Shown one piece after another: positions 27,771 to 37,185 of a stretch of 64,000 nucleotides of DNA. The DNA lies in assembly GCA_947504195.1 (NCBI GenBank), contig CANNGN010000002.1, forward strand, positions 372,001 to 436,000. Reading direction: 5' to 3'. The notes beneath the pieces were generated by a model, which was not told the DNA's origin, ran no database searches, and saw nothing but the letters and a program-made list of their open reading frames with translations. The translations under genes were made by a program, and so were the position numbers. The stretch is from an uncultured Vibrio sp. GTDB lineage: Bacteria > Pseudomonadota > Gammaproteobacteria > Enterobacterales > Vibrionaceae. The first letter of the stretch is position 1. Every line of letters begins with the position of its first letter.

Positions 27771-30530
27771 ATGACGAAGAAAATTCTTAGTTCAGTATTG
27801 ACCGTATCGGTCTTGGCTGCACTGGGCGCATATGGCACTGCTTATGCTGCAGGCGTTCCAGAAAAGCCAGTCTTGATAAAAGCAAGTTCCGACGATGGCA
27901 ACGTTCCGGACCGTCTTGTTGATGGAGATACCAACACACGCTGGTCAGCCAATGGCGTTGGTTCATGGGTTGAGTTTGATTACGGGGTCGTCTCGAAGAT
28001 CAACGCAATAAAAGCCTCATTTCATAAAGGAGATGCTCGCACAACCACGTTTGACCTAGAAGTCAGCGTCGATGGCGAGACGTGGACAAAGGTTATTAGT
28101 CAGCAAGCAAGCAGTGGCTTAACAACCGATATAGAACGTTATGATTTTGATGAAATAGAAGCGCGTTACATTAAGTTAACGGGATATGGAAATACGTCCA
28201 ATAAATGGACCAGTTTAACAGAATTACATGCGGTAGATTGTAACACCAGTGTGTGTAGTGATAGTGAAGTTCCATCGGCTCCTATTCTTAAACCTGTTGC
28301 GATTTCTGCAAGCAGCGATGACGGTAATACACCAGAACGCCTTTTCGATGACTCCCTTAAAACTCGTTGGTCAGCCAATGGCGATGGCGAGTGGGCAATG
28401 TATGATTACGGTAAAGCAGAGACCTTTGATGCGGTTCGCCTTGCTTTCCATAAAGGTGATGTACGCTCAACTAAGTTCGATATTGAAGTTAGCGAAGATG
28501 GCACAACCTGGACCAAAGTGGTCACCGGTGGAGCAAGCTCTGGCGCATTAACAACCTACGAACGTTTTGAATTTGAGCCCGTTACTGCACAATATATTCG
28601 ATATGTTGGCTTTGGTAACACGTCGAATACTTGGAACAGTTTAACGGAAATGGCTGGACTGAACTGTAAAATCAATCTCTGTCCAGTGAATGAAGTTATT
28701 ACCGAAGAAGTAATTAAAGCGGCGAAAATTGAAGCAGAGAAGCAAAAGCGCTTTATCAAACATGTTGGTAAGCAAACAACATTAGATGATTGGAAGCTGA
28801 CTATTCCTGAGAATTACGGTGGTTTCTATAGCGGTGTATCCAAAGAACTGGCTAAAAATGAGATCGATGTTAATAAAGCAGCCGAAATCTTGCCTAGTGA
28901 ATGCAGTGTTGATGGTTCTTCTTTAACAGCTGCAACGAAAAATGATTACTTCTGGGCAGACGAGAAAGGCTGGCATTTCCGTACTCCATTAGATGGTGGC
29001 GCAACGACGCCAAACTCAACCTATATTCGTTCAGAACTGCGTGAGTTAGCAGGTGATTGGGCACCTTGTGGTGATACCTCTCTTGCAAATTGGGAATACG
29101 GTGGCGAGCATACTTTGGTTGCGACATTAAGTTTGGATGAAATTCCACATCTTCCGCTGAAAAAAGATGGTATTACACCTACCGATCCTAAAGTGGTATT
29201 GGGTCAAATCCATGCTCACGACATAAGCGCAGCAACCGCTAAGCTTTTGTGGGAAGGCAACGATAAGCCAGTCCGCGTTATCCTAAATAAGTCGACAGAG
29301 AAGAGCGCATTCTCGGTTAAACTTGGCAAAATTGATGACCCAAGCCAGCCTTGGAGCTACAAAATTAAAATGACAGCCCGAGGCATCGAACTTAGTGCTG
29401 GTGGTGTGACTAAGAAGTTATCGTTTGGCAAAGAGCTGGATGGCGCATGGAAGAATGAAACCTTCTACTTCAAAGCTGGCCTTTATCCTCAAGTCTATAA
29501 GGAGTTTGGCGGTGCTTTTGAAGCTACGTTCTCTAAGTTGAGTATCGAACATAAAGCTCGTCCAGGTGATTTCGGAACAAAAGTTGCTCTTGAGTGTGAC
29601 CCAGCTGTTTCGGATTGTTCTTGCGTAGAAGCGGATCCAAACTGTACGTGGTGGGATGTGCCGTTAAAAGCCCCAACCATTCCAGCAACACCGATTCCGG
29701 GGAATAAACCAGGCCAGAACTTTGACCTAACGACTTGGTATTTGTCTCAACCGTTTGACCATGACTTCAACGGCAGACCAGATGATGTATTTGAGCAACA
29801 TTTAAACCAAGGCTATGAGCACCCAGAGCACTTTTATACTGCTGACGATGGTGGCATGGTATTTAAGTCGTTTATTAAAGGTGTTCGTACCTCTAAGAAT
29901 ACCAAATATGTCCGTACTGAATTACGTGAAATGCTTCGTGCCGGTGACATGTCTATCCCAACTAAAGGGGTGAACAAAAACAACTGGGTATTTAGTTCTG
30001 CTCCAGTTGAAGATCAAAAAGCTGCGGCTGCTATCGATGGTGTGATGAACGCCACACTTAAGATTGATCACACAACAACAACGGGTGATCCTAGCCAAGT
30101 TGGACGCTTTATCATTGGTCAAATTCACGATAAAGATGACGAACCTATCCGCCTCTACTACCGTAAACTGCCAGATCAAGAGATGGGTACGGTTTACTTC
30201 GCACATGAAAATACAAATGAAGGCTCAGATAAGTTCTTTGACTTAGTGGGTGGCATGAAAGGTGTCACAAACGATGGTATTAAACTCGGTGAAGTCTTCT
30301 CTTACCAAATCAAAGTTGTGGGCAACACAATGACAGTAACGGTAATGCGTGAAGGCAAGCCTGACGCAGTTCAAGTCGTCGATATGAGTGAAAGTGGCTA
30401 CGATCAAGGCGGAAGATACATGTACTTTAAAGCTGGGGTTTACAACCAGAATAACACTGGTGATCCAGATGATTATGTACAAGCAACCTTCTACAAACTT
30501 GAGAAATCACACAGTCAATATCAAGAATAA
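27771..30530 (+). CDS. Secreted alginate lyase: two CBM32-like and two PL7 domains
   Basis: This 919-residue extracellular enzyme would cut alginate by beta-elimination. The signal peptide (about 1-27) is followed by two tandem F5/8C (CBM32-like) domains (about 30-155 and 170-305). Two PL7 (alginate lyase 2) domains follow (about 335-615 and 655-915). Both PL7 copies keep the three signature blocks: RSELRE near 420 / RTELRE near 714; QIHAH near 478 / QIHDK near 783; and YFKAG near 564 / 883. Both sites therefore look active. QIH is often linked to polyG or mixed preference. ATG 27771 (AAAGG 7 bases upstream) is chosen over 27753. Confidence 0.93.
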   Translation: MTKKILSSVLTVSVLAALGAYGTAYAAGVPEKPVLIKASSDDGNVPDRLVDGDTNTRWSANGVGSWVEFDYGVVSKINAIKASFHKGDARTTTFDLEVSVDGETWTKVISQQASSGLTTDIERYDFDEIEARYIKLTGYGNTSNKWTSLTELHAVDCNTSVCSDSEVPSAPILKPVAISASSDDGNTPERLFDDSLKTRWSANGDGEWAMYDYGKAETFDAVRLAFHKGDVRSTKFDIEVSEDGTTWTKVVTGGASSGALTTYERFEFEPVTAQYIRYVGFGNTSNTWNSLTEMAGLNCKINLCPVNEVITEEVIKAAKIEAEKQKRFIKHVGKQTTLDDWKLTIPENYGGFYSGVSKELAKNEIDVNKAAEILPSECSVDGSSLTAATKNDYFWADEKGWHFRTPLDGGATTPNSTYIRSELRELAGDWAPCGDTSLANWEYGGEHTLVATLSLDEIPHLPLKKDGITPTDPKVVLGQIHAHDISAATAKLLWEGNDKPVRVILNKSTEKSAFSVKLGKIDDPSQPWSYKIKMTARGIELSAGGVTKKLSFGKELDGAWKNETFYFKAGLYPQVYKEFGGAFEATFSKLSIEHKARPGDFGTKVALECDPAVSDCSCVEADPNCTWWDVPLKAPTIPATPIPGNKPGQNFDLTTWYLSQPFDHDFNGRPDDVFEQHLNQGYEHPEHFYTADDGGMVFKSFIKGVRTSKNTKYVRTELREMLRAGDMSIPTKGVNKNNWVFSSAPVEDQKAAAAIDGVMNATLKIDHTTTTGDPSQVGRFIIGQIHDKDDEPIRLYYRKLPDQEMGTVYFAHENTNEGSDKFFDLVGGMKGVTNDGIKLGEVFSYQIKVVGNTMTVTVMREGKPDAVQVVDMSESGYDQGGRYMYFKAGVYNQNNTGDPDDYVQATFYKLEKSHSQYQE

Positions 30531-30868
30531 TACGTGCTGATGTCACTGTAACTTGGTATCTACATTTCAAATCTAACTCAAAACCGTTCACTTTATGTGA
30601 GCGGTTTTTTTGTTCTAGTACTTAATTTTTCCCTATCTACGCTTTGGTTAGTTCAAGTTTTAGTTAAAATATTTAACTTTTATTACTATAAGATCAAAGG
30701 GTTAGTATTTAATTTGAACGTTTTAAAAAATATATTCAATTGCGGTGTAATATTTTGGCAGTCATTAGCGACTAATGTTTAAAGGTAAAATACTTGATTT
30801 GAATTACACTTTGTAGATGTCTATTTTGAAATAACATCGCAATAACGAGAAGACGCAAGGAATTTAAA
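30531..30868. other. 338-base gap before DedA operon
   Basis: It holds the lyase terminator and then AT-rich DNA that should carry the promoter of the six-gene operon. An open frame at 30597-30782 begins inside the terminator, has no ribosome site and is not called. Confidence 0.5.
30581..30612 (+). terminator. Terminator after alginate lyase
   Basis: AAACCGTTCAC pairs with GTGAGCGGTTT (one G-U) over a short loop, followed by a T run, about 50 bases past the stop. Confidence 0.85.
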
Positions 30869-31450
30869 TTGATCGATGAATTACAAGCATTTCTTTTAAG
30901 TGGTGAAACATCAAATGTACTGTTGTTTATCGGTATCATTTTACTGTCTTACTTATTAGAAGATTTAGCCATAGTGACGGCTGGCACGTTGGCCGCACAA
31001 GGCAGTATGCTGCCATCGGTTGCTCTATTTGCAATCTTCATTGGGATTGCGAGTGGTGATCTTGGGTTGTACTGTTTGGGACGAGTGGGGCGCAGAGTTC
31101 GTGTTTTGCGCTATAAGGCACTAACAAATCGCCACTTTAAAGTTATGCGAGCTCGTTTCCATCGTGGTGCTTTCTTCAATCTTTTTGTTATTCGTTTTAT
31201 TCCGGGAATGAGAAGTGTTGGTTTTACTCTTAGTGGTTTTTTCACTATCCCATTGAGCATATTTTTATGCGCGGTCATTTCGGCTACCGCGATATGGACA
31301 ACATTAGTCTTTTTCGCCATTTACTATTTAGGGAGTCAGGCATGGATGCAAGCGTCGCATTTACAATGGTTGATTGTACCGTTTGCTATCGCCCTATTAT
31401 TTTTCGTTAATCGTTTTCTCAACCATTCACTATCAAAAGGTCATGCATGA
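30869..31450 (+). CDS. DedA/VTT-family membrane protein
   Basis: This 193-residue inner-membrane protein of the DedA (SNARE-associated, VTT) superfamily belongs to a family that includes phospholipid and undecaprenyl-phosphate flippases. Recognisable parts are the re-entrant segment YLLEDLAIVTAGTLAAQG and the motif FFNLFVIRFIPGMRSVGFTLSGF (G-x-R region), followed by C-terminal membrane helices. The start is TTG 30869 with AAGGA about 8 bases upstream. It opens a six-gene run; its stop overlaps the next ATG by 4 bases. Lipid translocation in this operon is inference. Confidence 0.85.
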   Translation: MIDELQAFLLSGETSNVLLFIGIILLSYLLEDLAIVTAGTLAAQGSMLPSVALFAIFIGIASGDLGLYCLGRVGRRVRVLRYKALTNRHFKVMRARFHRGAFFNLFVIRFIPGMRSVGFTLSGFFTIPLSIFLCAVISATAIWTTLVFFAIYYLGSQAWMQASHLQWLIVPFAIALLFFVNRFLNHSLSKGHA

Positions 31451-32580
31451 GTTCGTTGACAGATGTTCGTTTAATTCCATCGCATAAAATTAATGCAGGT
31501 ATGCCCGTTTTAGAGATTGATTCAGAGCAGAGTATTTCTCGATTTGAGTTTTTTCCAACGTGGTTTTTTTATACGCCAGTTGTTTTACAGAGTGTGGCAC
31601 AAGGGCTGTATTATCGAGATTTTCGTTTACCGTTAGTCGTCAACCCAAGCATTAAATTAAGTGGCATGGTGGGTGAATCGAAACACGATATCATGCGCTT
31701 AGCTGGAGAGACGGCAATGCCTTGGATTTCGCCTTTCGTGACGTTGACGAAAACCCAATCTCCTGTAGACGAGCAGGTTGAAGATGCATTAGCTACGTTG
31801 CGCAGTGAAAACCTTGATTTTCCAATTGTTGGTAAGCCAGACCTCGGTTGTCGTGGGGTTGGGGTGAAGCTCCTTCGTGATTCTGGGCAGTTAAAAGATT
31901 ACATTGCTAATTTTCCAAGCGATGCGCGCTTTTTACTTCAGCAAAAAGCTCCGTACCAGGCTGAGGCAGGGGTGTTTTATGTGCGCCATCCAAATGAATC
32001 TAAAGGGAAGATAATTTCAATTACTTTGAAATATTCACCGTCTGTTGTTGGAGATGGTCAAAGTACGTTGCAGCAGTTGATAGAGCGTTGTCCTCGTGCG
32101 GGTCAGTTGACTCATCTCTATTTTCCAAGGCATCTCGACAAATTAAATTGGGTTCCGGCAGAGAATGAAGAATTTCAACTCGCTTTTGCTGGGAGTCATA
32201 GCCGCGGCAGTATTTTCCGCGACGGTAATCAGTACATTACCAAAGAACTAACCGAGAAGCTGGATCTGATTCTTAAAGATGTTGAGGGATATCACTACGG
32301 TCGACTTGATATTAAGTTCGATAATCTCGACGACTTTATGAAAGGTGAACACTTTACCATTCTAGAACTCAATGGTGCGAGCAGCGAGGCCGCACATATT
32401 TGGGATAGAAATACGCCATTAATGTCCATTTTTGGGATGTTACTGAAGCAATATCGTTTGTTGTACTCAATCGGAGCAAAGCAGAAAAAACGGGGCTATA
32501 CACCTCCTTCTTTTAGAGAGCTTTTGGGTGCTTGGCGAGAAGAAAAAAACTTAACCAAACAATATCCAAGTACCGATTAA
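31447..32580 (+). CDS. ATP-grasp ligase-like protein
   Basis: This 377-residue soluble protein is of the ATP-grasp type that joins a carboxylate to an amine or thiol through an acyl-phosphate. Visible signs are FPIVGKPDLGCRGVGVKLL (glycine-rich ATP loop with Lys, about 135-155), GRLDIKFDNLDDFM, and the metal-binding TILELNG (about 300). It is distantly D-Ala-D-Ala-ligase-like, but the substrate region is unfamiliar. ATGA overlap with the DedA gene gives coupled translation. Its placement with a DedA protein and an OlsF-like acyltransferase suggests amino-acylation of a lipid or headgroup; this is unproven. Confidence 0.78.
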   Translation: MSSLTDVRLIPSHKINAGMPVLEIDSEQSISRFEFFPTWFFYTPVVLQSVAQGLYYRDFRLPLVVNPSIKLSGMVGESKHDIMRLAGETAMPWISPFVTLTKTQSPVDEQVEDALATLRSENLDFPIVGKPDLGCRGVGVKLLRDSGQLKDYIANFPSDARFLLQQKAPYQAEAGVFYVRHPNESKGKIISITLKYSPSVVGDGQSTLQQLIERCPRAGQLTHLYFPRHLDKLNWVPAENEEFQLAFAGSHSRGSIFRDGNQYITKELTEKLDLILKDVEGYHYGRLDIKFDNLDDFMKGEHFTILELNGASSEAAHIWDRNTPLMSIFGMLLKQYRLLYSIGAKQKKRGYTPPSFRELLGAWREEKNLTKQYPSTD

Positions 32581-32622
32581 ATTTACGTCATTGTCTAAGG
32601 CAACAAAATTATAAGGAAGCTT

Positions 32623-33198
32623 ATGTTATCGATAATTGCAAACAGTCAAGGCCAGTTGGTTGGGCGTGAATTGCCTGTAATTCAAGGTTGTATTGAAACG
32701 TTAGAACAAGGTTATGAGTGTTTAGAGTTTTTAACTGATGAACAATATTTATGGTCAGCTAAACCACATGTTAACAGTAGTATTGGAGAGCATTTTCGTC
32801 ATCTTCTTGACCTCTTTCATGCGGTAAATGTTGGTATGTCGGAGTCAGCAAAGAATAATGAACCACTGGTTATTGATTATAATTTGAGACGACGTGGACA
32901 CATTGTTGAAACGTCACGAGAGCAGGCGCTATTGGAGTTATCTCAGTTAATCCAGTGGTTGGAAACACTTAGTGAACAAGAACTCAAAACGTCGGTAGAT
33001 GTCCTGACAGAAGTCTCTATTATTCACACCGACATGAATCTTATGACGTCAACACTAGAGCGAGAAATTACGTTCGCGGCGCTACATGCCACGCATCATT
33101 ATGCGATGACAAAAGTAACAACCAGTTTATTAGACCTCAATGTGAGTGATGACTTTGGCTTCGCTCCAGCAACGTTGTCGTATTTAAGAGGTCAGTAA
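32623..33198 (+). CDS. DinB/YfiT-like four-helix protein
   Basis: This 191-residue protein has a DinB-superfamily layout: a four-helix bundle with a His triad that usually binds a metal (HFRHLLDLFHA near residue 65 and FAALHATHHYAM near 155). Some members are thiol-S-transferases (bacillithiol, mycothiol); most are uncharacterised. AAGGAAG precedes ATG. It sits 42 bases after the ATP-grasp gene and 2 bases before the NRDE gene. A transferase or hydrolase role in the operon's pathway is conceivable. Confidence 0.75.
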   Translation: MLSIIANSQGQLVGRELPVIQGCIETLEQGYECLEFLTDEQYLWSAKPHVNSSIGEHFRHLLDLFHAVNVGMSESAKNNEPLVIDYNLRRRGHIVETSREQALLELSQLIQWLETLSEQELKTSVDVLTEVSIIHTDMNLMTSTLEREITFAALHATHHYAMTKVTTSLLDLNVSDDFGFAPATLSYLRGQ

Positions 33199-33200
33199 CT

Positions 33201-33956
33201 ATGTGTTCTGTTTCTTGGTTAGTCGATAAAGACGGCTATCAGATATTTTTTAACCGCGATGAACAAAAAACACGAGCAGATGCATTGCCACCTCAGATAC
33301 TGCACATCGATGGGGTTGATGTTGTGATGCCGATCGATCCTGTTGGTCAAGGAAGTTGGATCAGCACCAATGAAATGGGTTTGAGTTTGTGTTTGTTGAA
33401 CAACTATCAAGCGAGTAACCCAAATGATGTGATATTAAGCCGTGGGTTATTGCTGAAGAGCTTGTCGAGTGAGAACAGTATTGAGAGCGTCCGCGATGCT
33501 TTTTCTAAGCTTGCTTTGCCTCAGTTTGCTCCATTTAGTCTATTAGCATTTGATCGCAGTGTTAGCCAAGATGGAAGCCCTGTTATGGCGTTTGAGTGGA
33601 ATGGTCTGGAGTCCAATGTGCATCCAACAGACTCACCATTGTTTTCATCTGGCGTTGATTTACACAATGTTATTCATTATCGCAAAACGGCCTTTCAGAG
33701 CATTGTTGGGGAAGAGCGAACTCAGGAGAACTTATTGAAGTTTCATCGCCATCAGCATGCCGAACATTCACATATGTCGGTCTCTATGCATCGAGACGAT
33801 GCTAAGACCGTGAGTTTTACTCACATTGAGGTATCCAATGATTCGCAACAAATGAGATACGTTGCGGGGTCACCGAGCACACAGCTTACTTTACAAGCAT
33901 TAACTAATAACACGACGGCGCTGCCGAATCGTAATTCTTTGGCATTAACCAATTAA
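33201..33956 (+). CDS. NRDE/TANGO2-family protein
   Basis: This 251-residue protein begins MCSVSWLVDKDGYQIFFNRDEQ. The Cys at position 2 and the N-R-D-E motif define the TANGO2/NRDE family. The start resembles an Ntn-hydrolase with Cys exposed after Met removal. The eukaryotic relative is linked to lipid and heme handling; the bacterial function is unsettled. It starts 2 bases after the DinB-like gene and is 10 bases ahead of the YHS gene. Presence in a lipid-enzyme operon fits a lipid-linked amide hydrolase, as inference. Confidence 0.82.
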   Translation: MCSVSWLVDKDGYQIFFNRDEQKTRADALPPQILHIDGVDVVMPIDPVGQGSWISTNEMGLSLCLLNNYQASNPNDVILSRGLLLKSLSSENSIESVRDAFSKLALPQFAPFSLLAFDRSVSQDGSPVMAFEWNGLESNVHPTDSPLFSSGVDLHNVIHYRKTAFQSIVGEERTQENLLKFHRHQHAEHSHMSVSMHRDDAKTVSFTHIEVSNDSQQMRYVAGSPSTQLTLQALTNNTTALPNRNSLALTN

Positions 33957-33966
33957 GGAAATAATT

Positions 33967-34404
33967 ATGAAATATATTATGGCAACAATGTTGTTCTTTT
34001 TTACTCATCTTAGTTTTGCAGCCGATGCAATTTCTACCAGCTTCTTGAGTAATAAGGCTGTCAGCGGTTATGACACGGTCGCTTATTTTACAGAGGGTAA
34101 GCCAGTGAAAGGAAGTTCGACATTTAAAACAGAATATATGGGTGCCGATTGGCTATTTGCTTCACAAGAGCATCTTGATCTGTTTCTAGCGGAACCAGAG
34201 AAGTATGCACCTCAATATGGTGGGTACTGTGCGTGGGCCGTTTCAGCTCAGAATGATTTTGCTCCATCAGACCCTACTAAGTGGGCAATTGTCGATGATA
34301 AGTTATACCTGAACTATAACGCATCGGTTAAAGAGAAATGGGATGCTGACCGCGCATTGCACATTACCCAAGCTGATACTAATTGGCCTGCTCTAATTAA
34401 GTAA
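33967..34404 (+). CDS. Exported YHS-domain protein
   Basis: This is a 145-residue periplasmic protein. The signal peptide (MKYIMATMLFFFTHLSFA) is followed by a YHS-type domain: GYDTVAYFTEGKPVKGSS, FASQEHLDLFLAEPEKYAPQYGGYCAWAV. YHS domains often bind metals; here one Cys in GGYCAW and several acidic residues are visible. The standard YHS-protein pattern of YDPVAYF is conserved as YDTVAYF. It is fifth of the six-gene run. Confidence 0.83.
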   Translation: MKYIMATMLFFFTHLSFAADAISTSFLSNKAVSGYDTVAYFTEGKPVKGSSTFKTEYMGADWLFASQEHLDLFLAEPEKYAPQYGGYCAWAVSAQNDFAPSDPTKWAIVDDKLYLNYNASVKEKWDADRALHITQADTNWPALIK

Positions 34405-34427
34405 GAAGTGATAGAAGGAGATACGCT

Positions 34428-36179
34428 ATGATCGCAAGCCCATTTCGTTTACCTAGAGTAACCCCTTTTGGGTTGGGAGAGTCTGTTGTTGAATGGGCGA
34501 CAGGATTGTCCAAGTTGGATCATTTGTATCAGCAACGACCTGAAACCAATACCTCGTTTGATTTTATGCGCTACACCTTAGATGCGCTAAACGTTGACTA
34601 TGCGGTGAACCGAGGCTCTACCGACTCAATTCCAGTAGAAGGTGCGGTTGTTATCGTAGCAAACCATCCACTTGGTGCGATTGAAGGGGTTATTTTAGCG
34701 GACTTGGTTGGTCAGGTGAGGAAAGACGTTAAAGTTCTCGCGAACCAAATGCTAAAACGCCTTCCTGAAATTAGCGATCTGTTTATTGGTGTTGATGTTT
34801 TTGGTGGGGAAGGAGCAAAGCGAACCAATAGCAATGCTATTCGTGAAGCTAATCAACATCTTGCCGATGGTGGTGTTCTGGTTATCTTCCCTGCTGGGGA
34901 GGTATCGACCTATCCGAAAGGTGGCTCGTCTCTATCTGATATAGAGTGGCGTAACTCTGTTGCGAAGTTTATCAAGCACAGTGAAGCGACAACGGTACCT
35001 ATCTTTATCAATGGAAAGAATAGCGATCTGTTTTATCGAGCTGGCCATGTTCACCCGTTACTTCGTACAGCGATGCTTGGGCGAGAGCTGCTTAATAAGC
35101 GATCAACTGAGATTAAAATTTCGATAGGCGATACGATTCCGTTTAGTGAGCTTTCAACCTTTGATAGAGACAAAGATATCGTTAATTATCTGCGTTTAAA
35201 CACCTATTTGATGCGACCAGAAAGTGATCATTTTTCAATGCAAGGTGCTCCTAGTTATGGAACTGAAGTCATTGACTCCGTAGAGACGAGTTTACTTGAA
35301 CAGGAATTAGTCACATTACCGTCTGATGCGGTGTTACACGAGCAAACCGACTTTATTGTGTACTATGCGTCGACCAGCCAGATCCCTAATATCATGCGGG
35401 AAATAGGGCGAATTCGAGAAAATAGTTTCCGTGCGGTTGGCGAAGGCTCTGGCCTTGAGTGTGACATTGACGAGTTTGATAGCTACTACTTACAGTTGTT
35501 CGTGTGGCACAAGCAAGACAAACAGATTGTGGGTTCCTATCGTCTTTGTATGGTCGACGAACTGGTGAAAGAAAAAGGAATAGAAGGGCTTTATTCTCGT
35601 AGTCTATTTAACTATGACCAAACGTTTATTGATTCTCTTGATCATAGTATTGAAGTTGGGCGTTCTGTTGTCGCCGAACGTTACCAAAAGAATCTAAATT
35701 CATTGTTAATGCTGTGGAAAGGCTTGGCGAGTTTTGCTTCTCGTAACCCTAAATACACACACCTGTTTGGTCCAGTGAGCATTAGTAATGATTACAGTGA
35801 CAGTGCACGACAGTTAATGGCAGCGACATTGTCGGTTCATTATTACGATGACGAAAAGGCAGAATTGGTCAAACCACTCACACCATTGCGCGCGAGTAAT
35901 TCTGTGTTTTGGCAACCTAATTTGCTGTCTGCACTTGCAAGCGTCTCCTTATTGTCTAAGGTGCTATCTCGCATGGAGCAAGGTAAGGGCTTGCCAGTAT
36001 TGCTGCGTCAATACATAAAGATGAATGGTAAGCTGGTTTGCTTTAATGTTGACCCTGCGTTTCATGACACGTTAGACGGGTTAATCGTTGTTGACTTAAG
36101 AGAAGTGCCGTTAAAGACATTAGGTCGATATATGGGGCGTGAACAAGCTGCGCTGTATTTAGAAAGCCACAAAGTTTAG
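34428..36179 (+). CDS. olsF: Two-domain acyltransferase, OlsF-type (ornithine lipid synthesis)
   Basis: This 583-residue fusion has an N-terminal PlsC-like O-acyltransferase (about 60-260) with NHPLGAIEG and FPAGEVSTYPKGG blocks. The C-terminal OlsB/GNAT-like N-acyltransferase (about 295-480) carries RIRENSFRAVGEG, VGSYRL, SIEVGRSVV and FGPVSISNDY. OlsF proteins (known in Serratia and Vibrio cholerae) make ornithine lipid from ornithine and two acyl-ACPs. The usual acidic residue of the acyltransferase motif is Glu here (H-x5-E). It is the last gene of the operon and a terminator follows. Confidence 0.82.
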   Translation: MIASPFRLPRVTPFGLGESVVEWATGLSKLDHLYQQRPETNTSFDFMRYTLDALNVDYAVNRGSTDSIPVEGAVVIVANHPLGAIEGVILADLVGQVRKDVKVLANQMLKRLPEISDLFIGVDVFGGEGAKRTNSNAIREANQHLADGGVLVIFPAGEVSTYPKGGSSLSDIEWRNSVAKFIKHSEATTVPIFINGKNSDLFYRAGHVHPLLRTAMLGRELLNKRSTEIKISIGDTIPFSELSTFDRDKDIVNYLRLNTYLMRPESDHFSMQGAPSYGTEVIDSVETSLLEQELVTLPSDAVLHEQTDFIVYYASTSQIPNIMREIGRIRENSFRAVGEGSGLECDIDEFDSYYLQLFVWHKQDKQIVGSYRLCMVDELVKEKGIEGLYSRSLFNYDQTFIDSLDHSIEVGRSVVAERYQKNLNSLLMLWKGLASFASRNPKYTHLFGPVSISNDYSDSARQLMAATLSVHYYDDEKAELVKPLTPLRASNSVFWQPNLLSALASVSLLSKVLSRMEQGKGLPVLLRQYIKMNGKLVCFNVDPAFHDTLDGLIVVDLREVPLKTLGRYMGREQAALYLESHKV

Positions 36180-36232
36180 CAAGTCATAACGTGACCCTAT
36201 AGCTTCGAGAGTTTAAATAGTCCTAAATCAAT

Positions 36233-36262
36233 GAGCCGATGTAAATTGCATCGGCTCTTTTG
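36233..36262. terminator. Bidirectional terminator after OlsF-type gene
   Basis: GAGCCGATG (36233-36241) pairs with CATCGGCTC (36249-36257) over a 7-base loop and is followed by T residues. It is shared with the convergent LysR gene. Confidence 0.85.
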
Positions 36263-36273
36263 TATTTCATTGT

Positions 36274-37185
36274 TTAATTTTTATTATCGATATCAAAATT
36301 GGTGATGCAAAAATCGAGAAATGTTTCGCACCGTTTTGGAAGCTTTATTCCAGAAGCTTTAGAAATGACCAGTGAAATGGGAGTTGCGTAATCAGATAAT
36401 GGAATGCTAATAAGTTCTGATCCATCGAAGCAAGTATTTGATTTTATATGGGAATTCATTAACGCGTAGCCTTCGCCATTTGCAACCAAACTGCGCAGCA
36501 TCTCGATACTTTTAGTACGGTGCTTAATGATTGGATCCTTATCATATTGCTCAAATAACGACTGAAAATATTTATTCGAATGAGGTAAGTCTAATAAGAT
36601 TAAAGGCTCATCTTTTAAGGTCATCAAATTGATTTGTTTTCTATTCGCCAATGGATGTTTCACCGATAACAGTACATGTGGACTGATCTTCGCAAGCTCT
36701 GTTGATTCAATTTGAGCGTTGTTATTTAAGTCATACATCAAAGCCATCTCTATTTTCCCGGTAAGAAGTGCTTCGTTTATCTCTTCGATATCTCCTTCGA
36801 ATAACTTGAAGCTTACTTCTGGGTAGAGCTTGGTGAATCCTTGGATTAATTTAGGTGCATAAATCGGCCCTAAACTTGCGTAGCATCCAACATTAATTAC
36901 CCCAGAAATTAAGGTGCTATGCTGCGTCATATAGCCGTTAATTTCTTCAGCATGAGACAATAAAGTACGGCTATAAGAAAGCATCTCTTTCCCTGCCGGC
37001 GTTAGTGAAACTCCTTTAGCGTGGTGTCTTATCAGCAATTGAGTATTTAACGTTTCTTCGAGCTGAGAAATCGCGTTTGAAATTGCGGGTTGGGAGATGT
37101 AAAGCTTTTCACTCGCTTCTGTTACGTTGCCAGATTCGGCAACAACAACAAAATATTTGAGTTGTTTTAAAGTGTAATTAATCAT
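36274..37185 (-). CDS. LysR family transcriptional regulator
   Basis: This 303-residue regulator has an N-terminal winged HTH (LKQLKYFVVVAESGNVTEASEKLYISQPAISNAISQLEE) and a periplasmic-binding-type effector domain (about 90-295) resembling CynR/CysB-type folds. It is divergent from the aspartase gene across 376 bases. By the usual LysR arrangement it probably controls aspartase and perhaps further genes of the amino-acid/amine island. The effector is unknown. Confidence 0.88.
   Translation of the reverse strand: MINYTLKQLKYFVVVAESGNVTEASEKLYISQPAISNAISQLEETLNTQLLIRHHAKGVSLTPAGKEMLSYSRTLLSHAEEINGYMTQHSTLISGVINVGCYASLGPIYAPKLIQGFTKLYPEVSFKLFEGDIEEINEALLTGKIEMALMYDLNNNAQIESTELAKISPHVLLSVKHPLANRKQINLMTLKDEPLILLDLPHSNKYFQSLFEQYDKDPIIKHRTKSIEMLRSLVANGEGYALMNSHIKSNTCFDGSELISIPLSDYATPISLVISKASGIKLPKRCETFLDFCITNFDIDNKN

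Noticed and set aside
30597-30782. 61-codon plus-strand frame after the alginate lyase
   Set aside because: It begins inside the intrinsic terminator hairpin, has no ribosome site and only reflects T-rich DNA.
30869-36179. Antiphage defence island
   Set aside because: The gene families point to lipid and small-molecule chemistry. No nuclease, helicase, toxin or recombinase signs are present.
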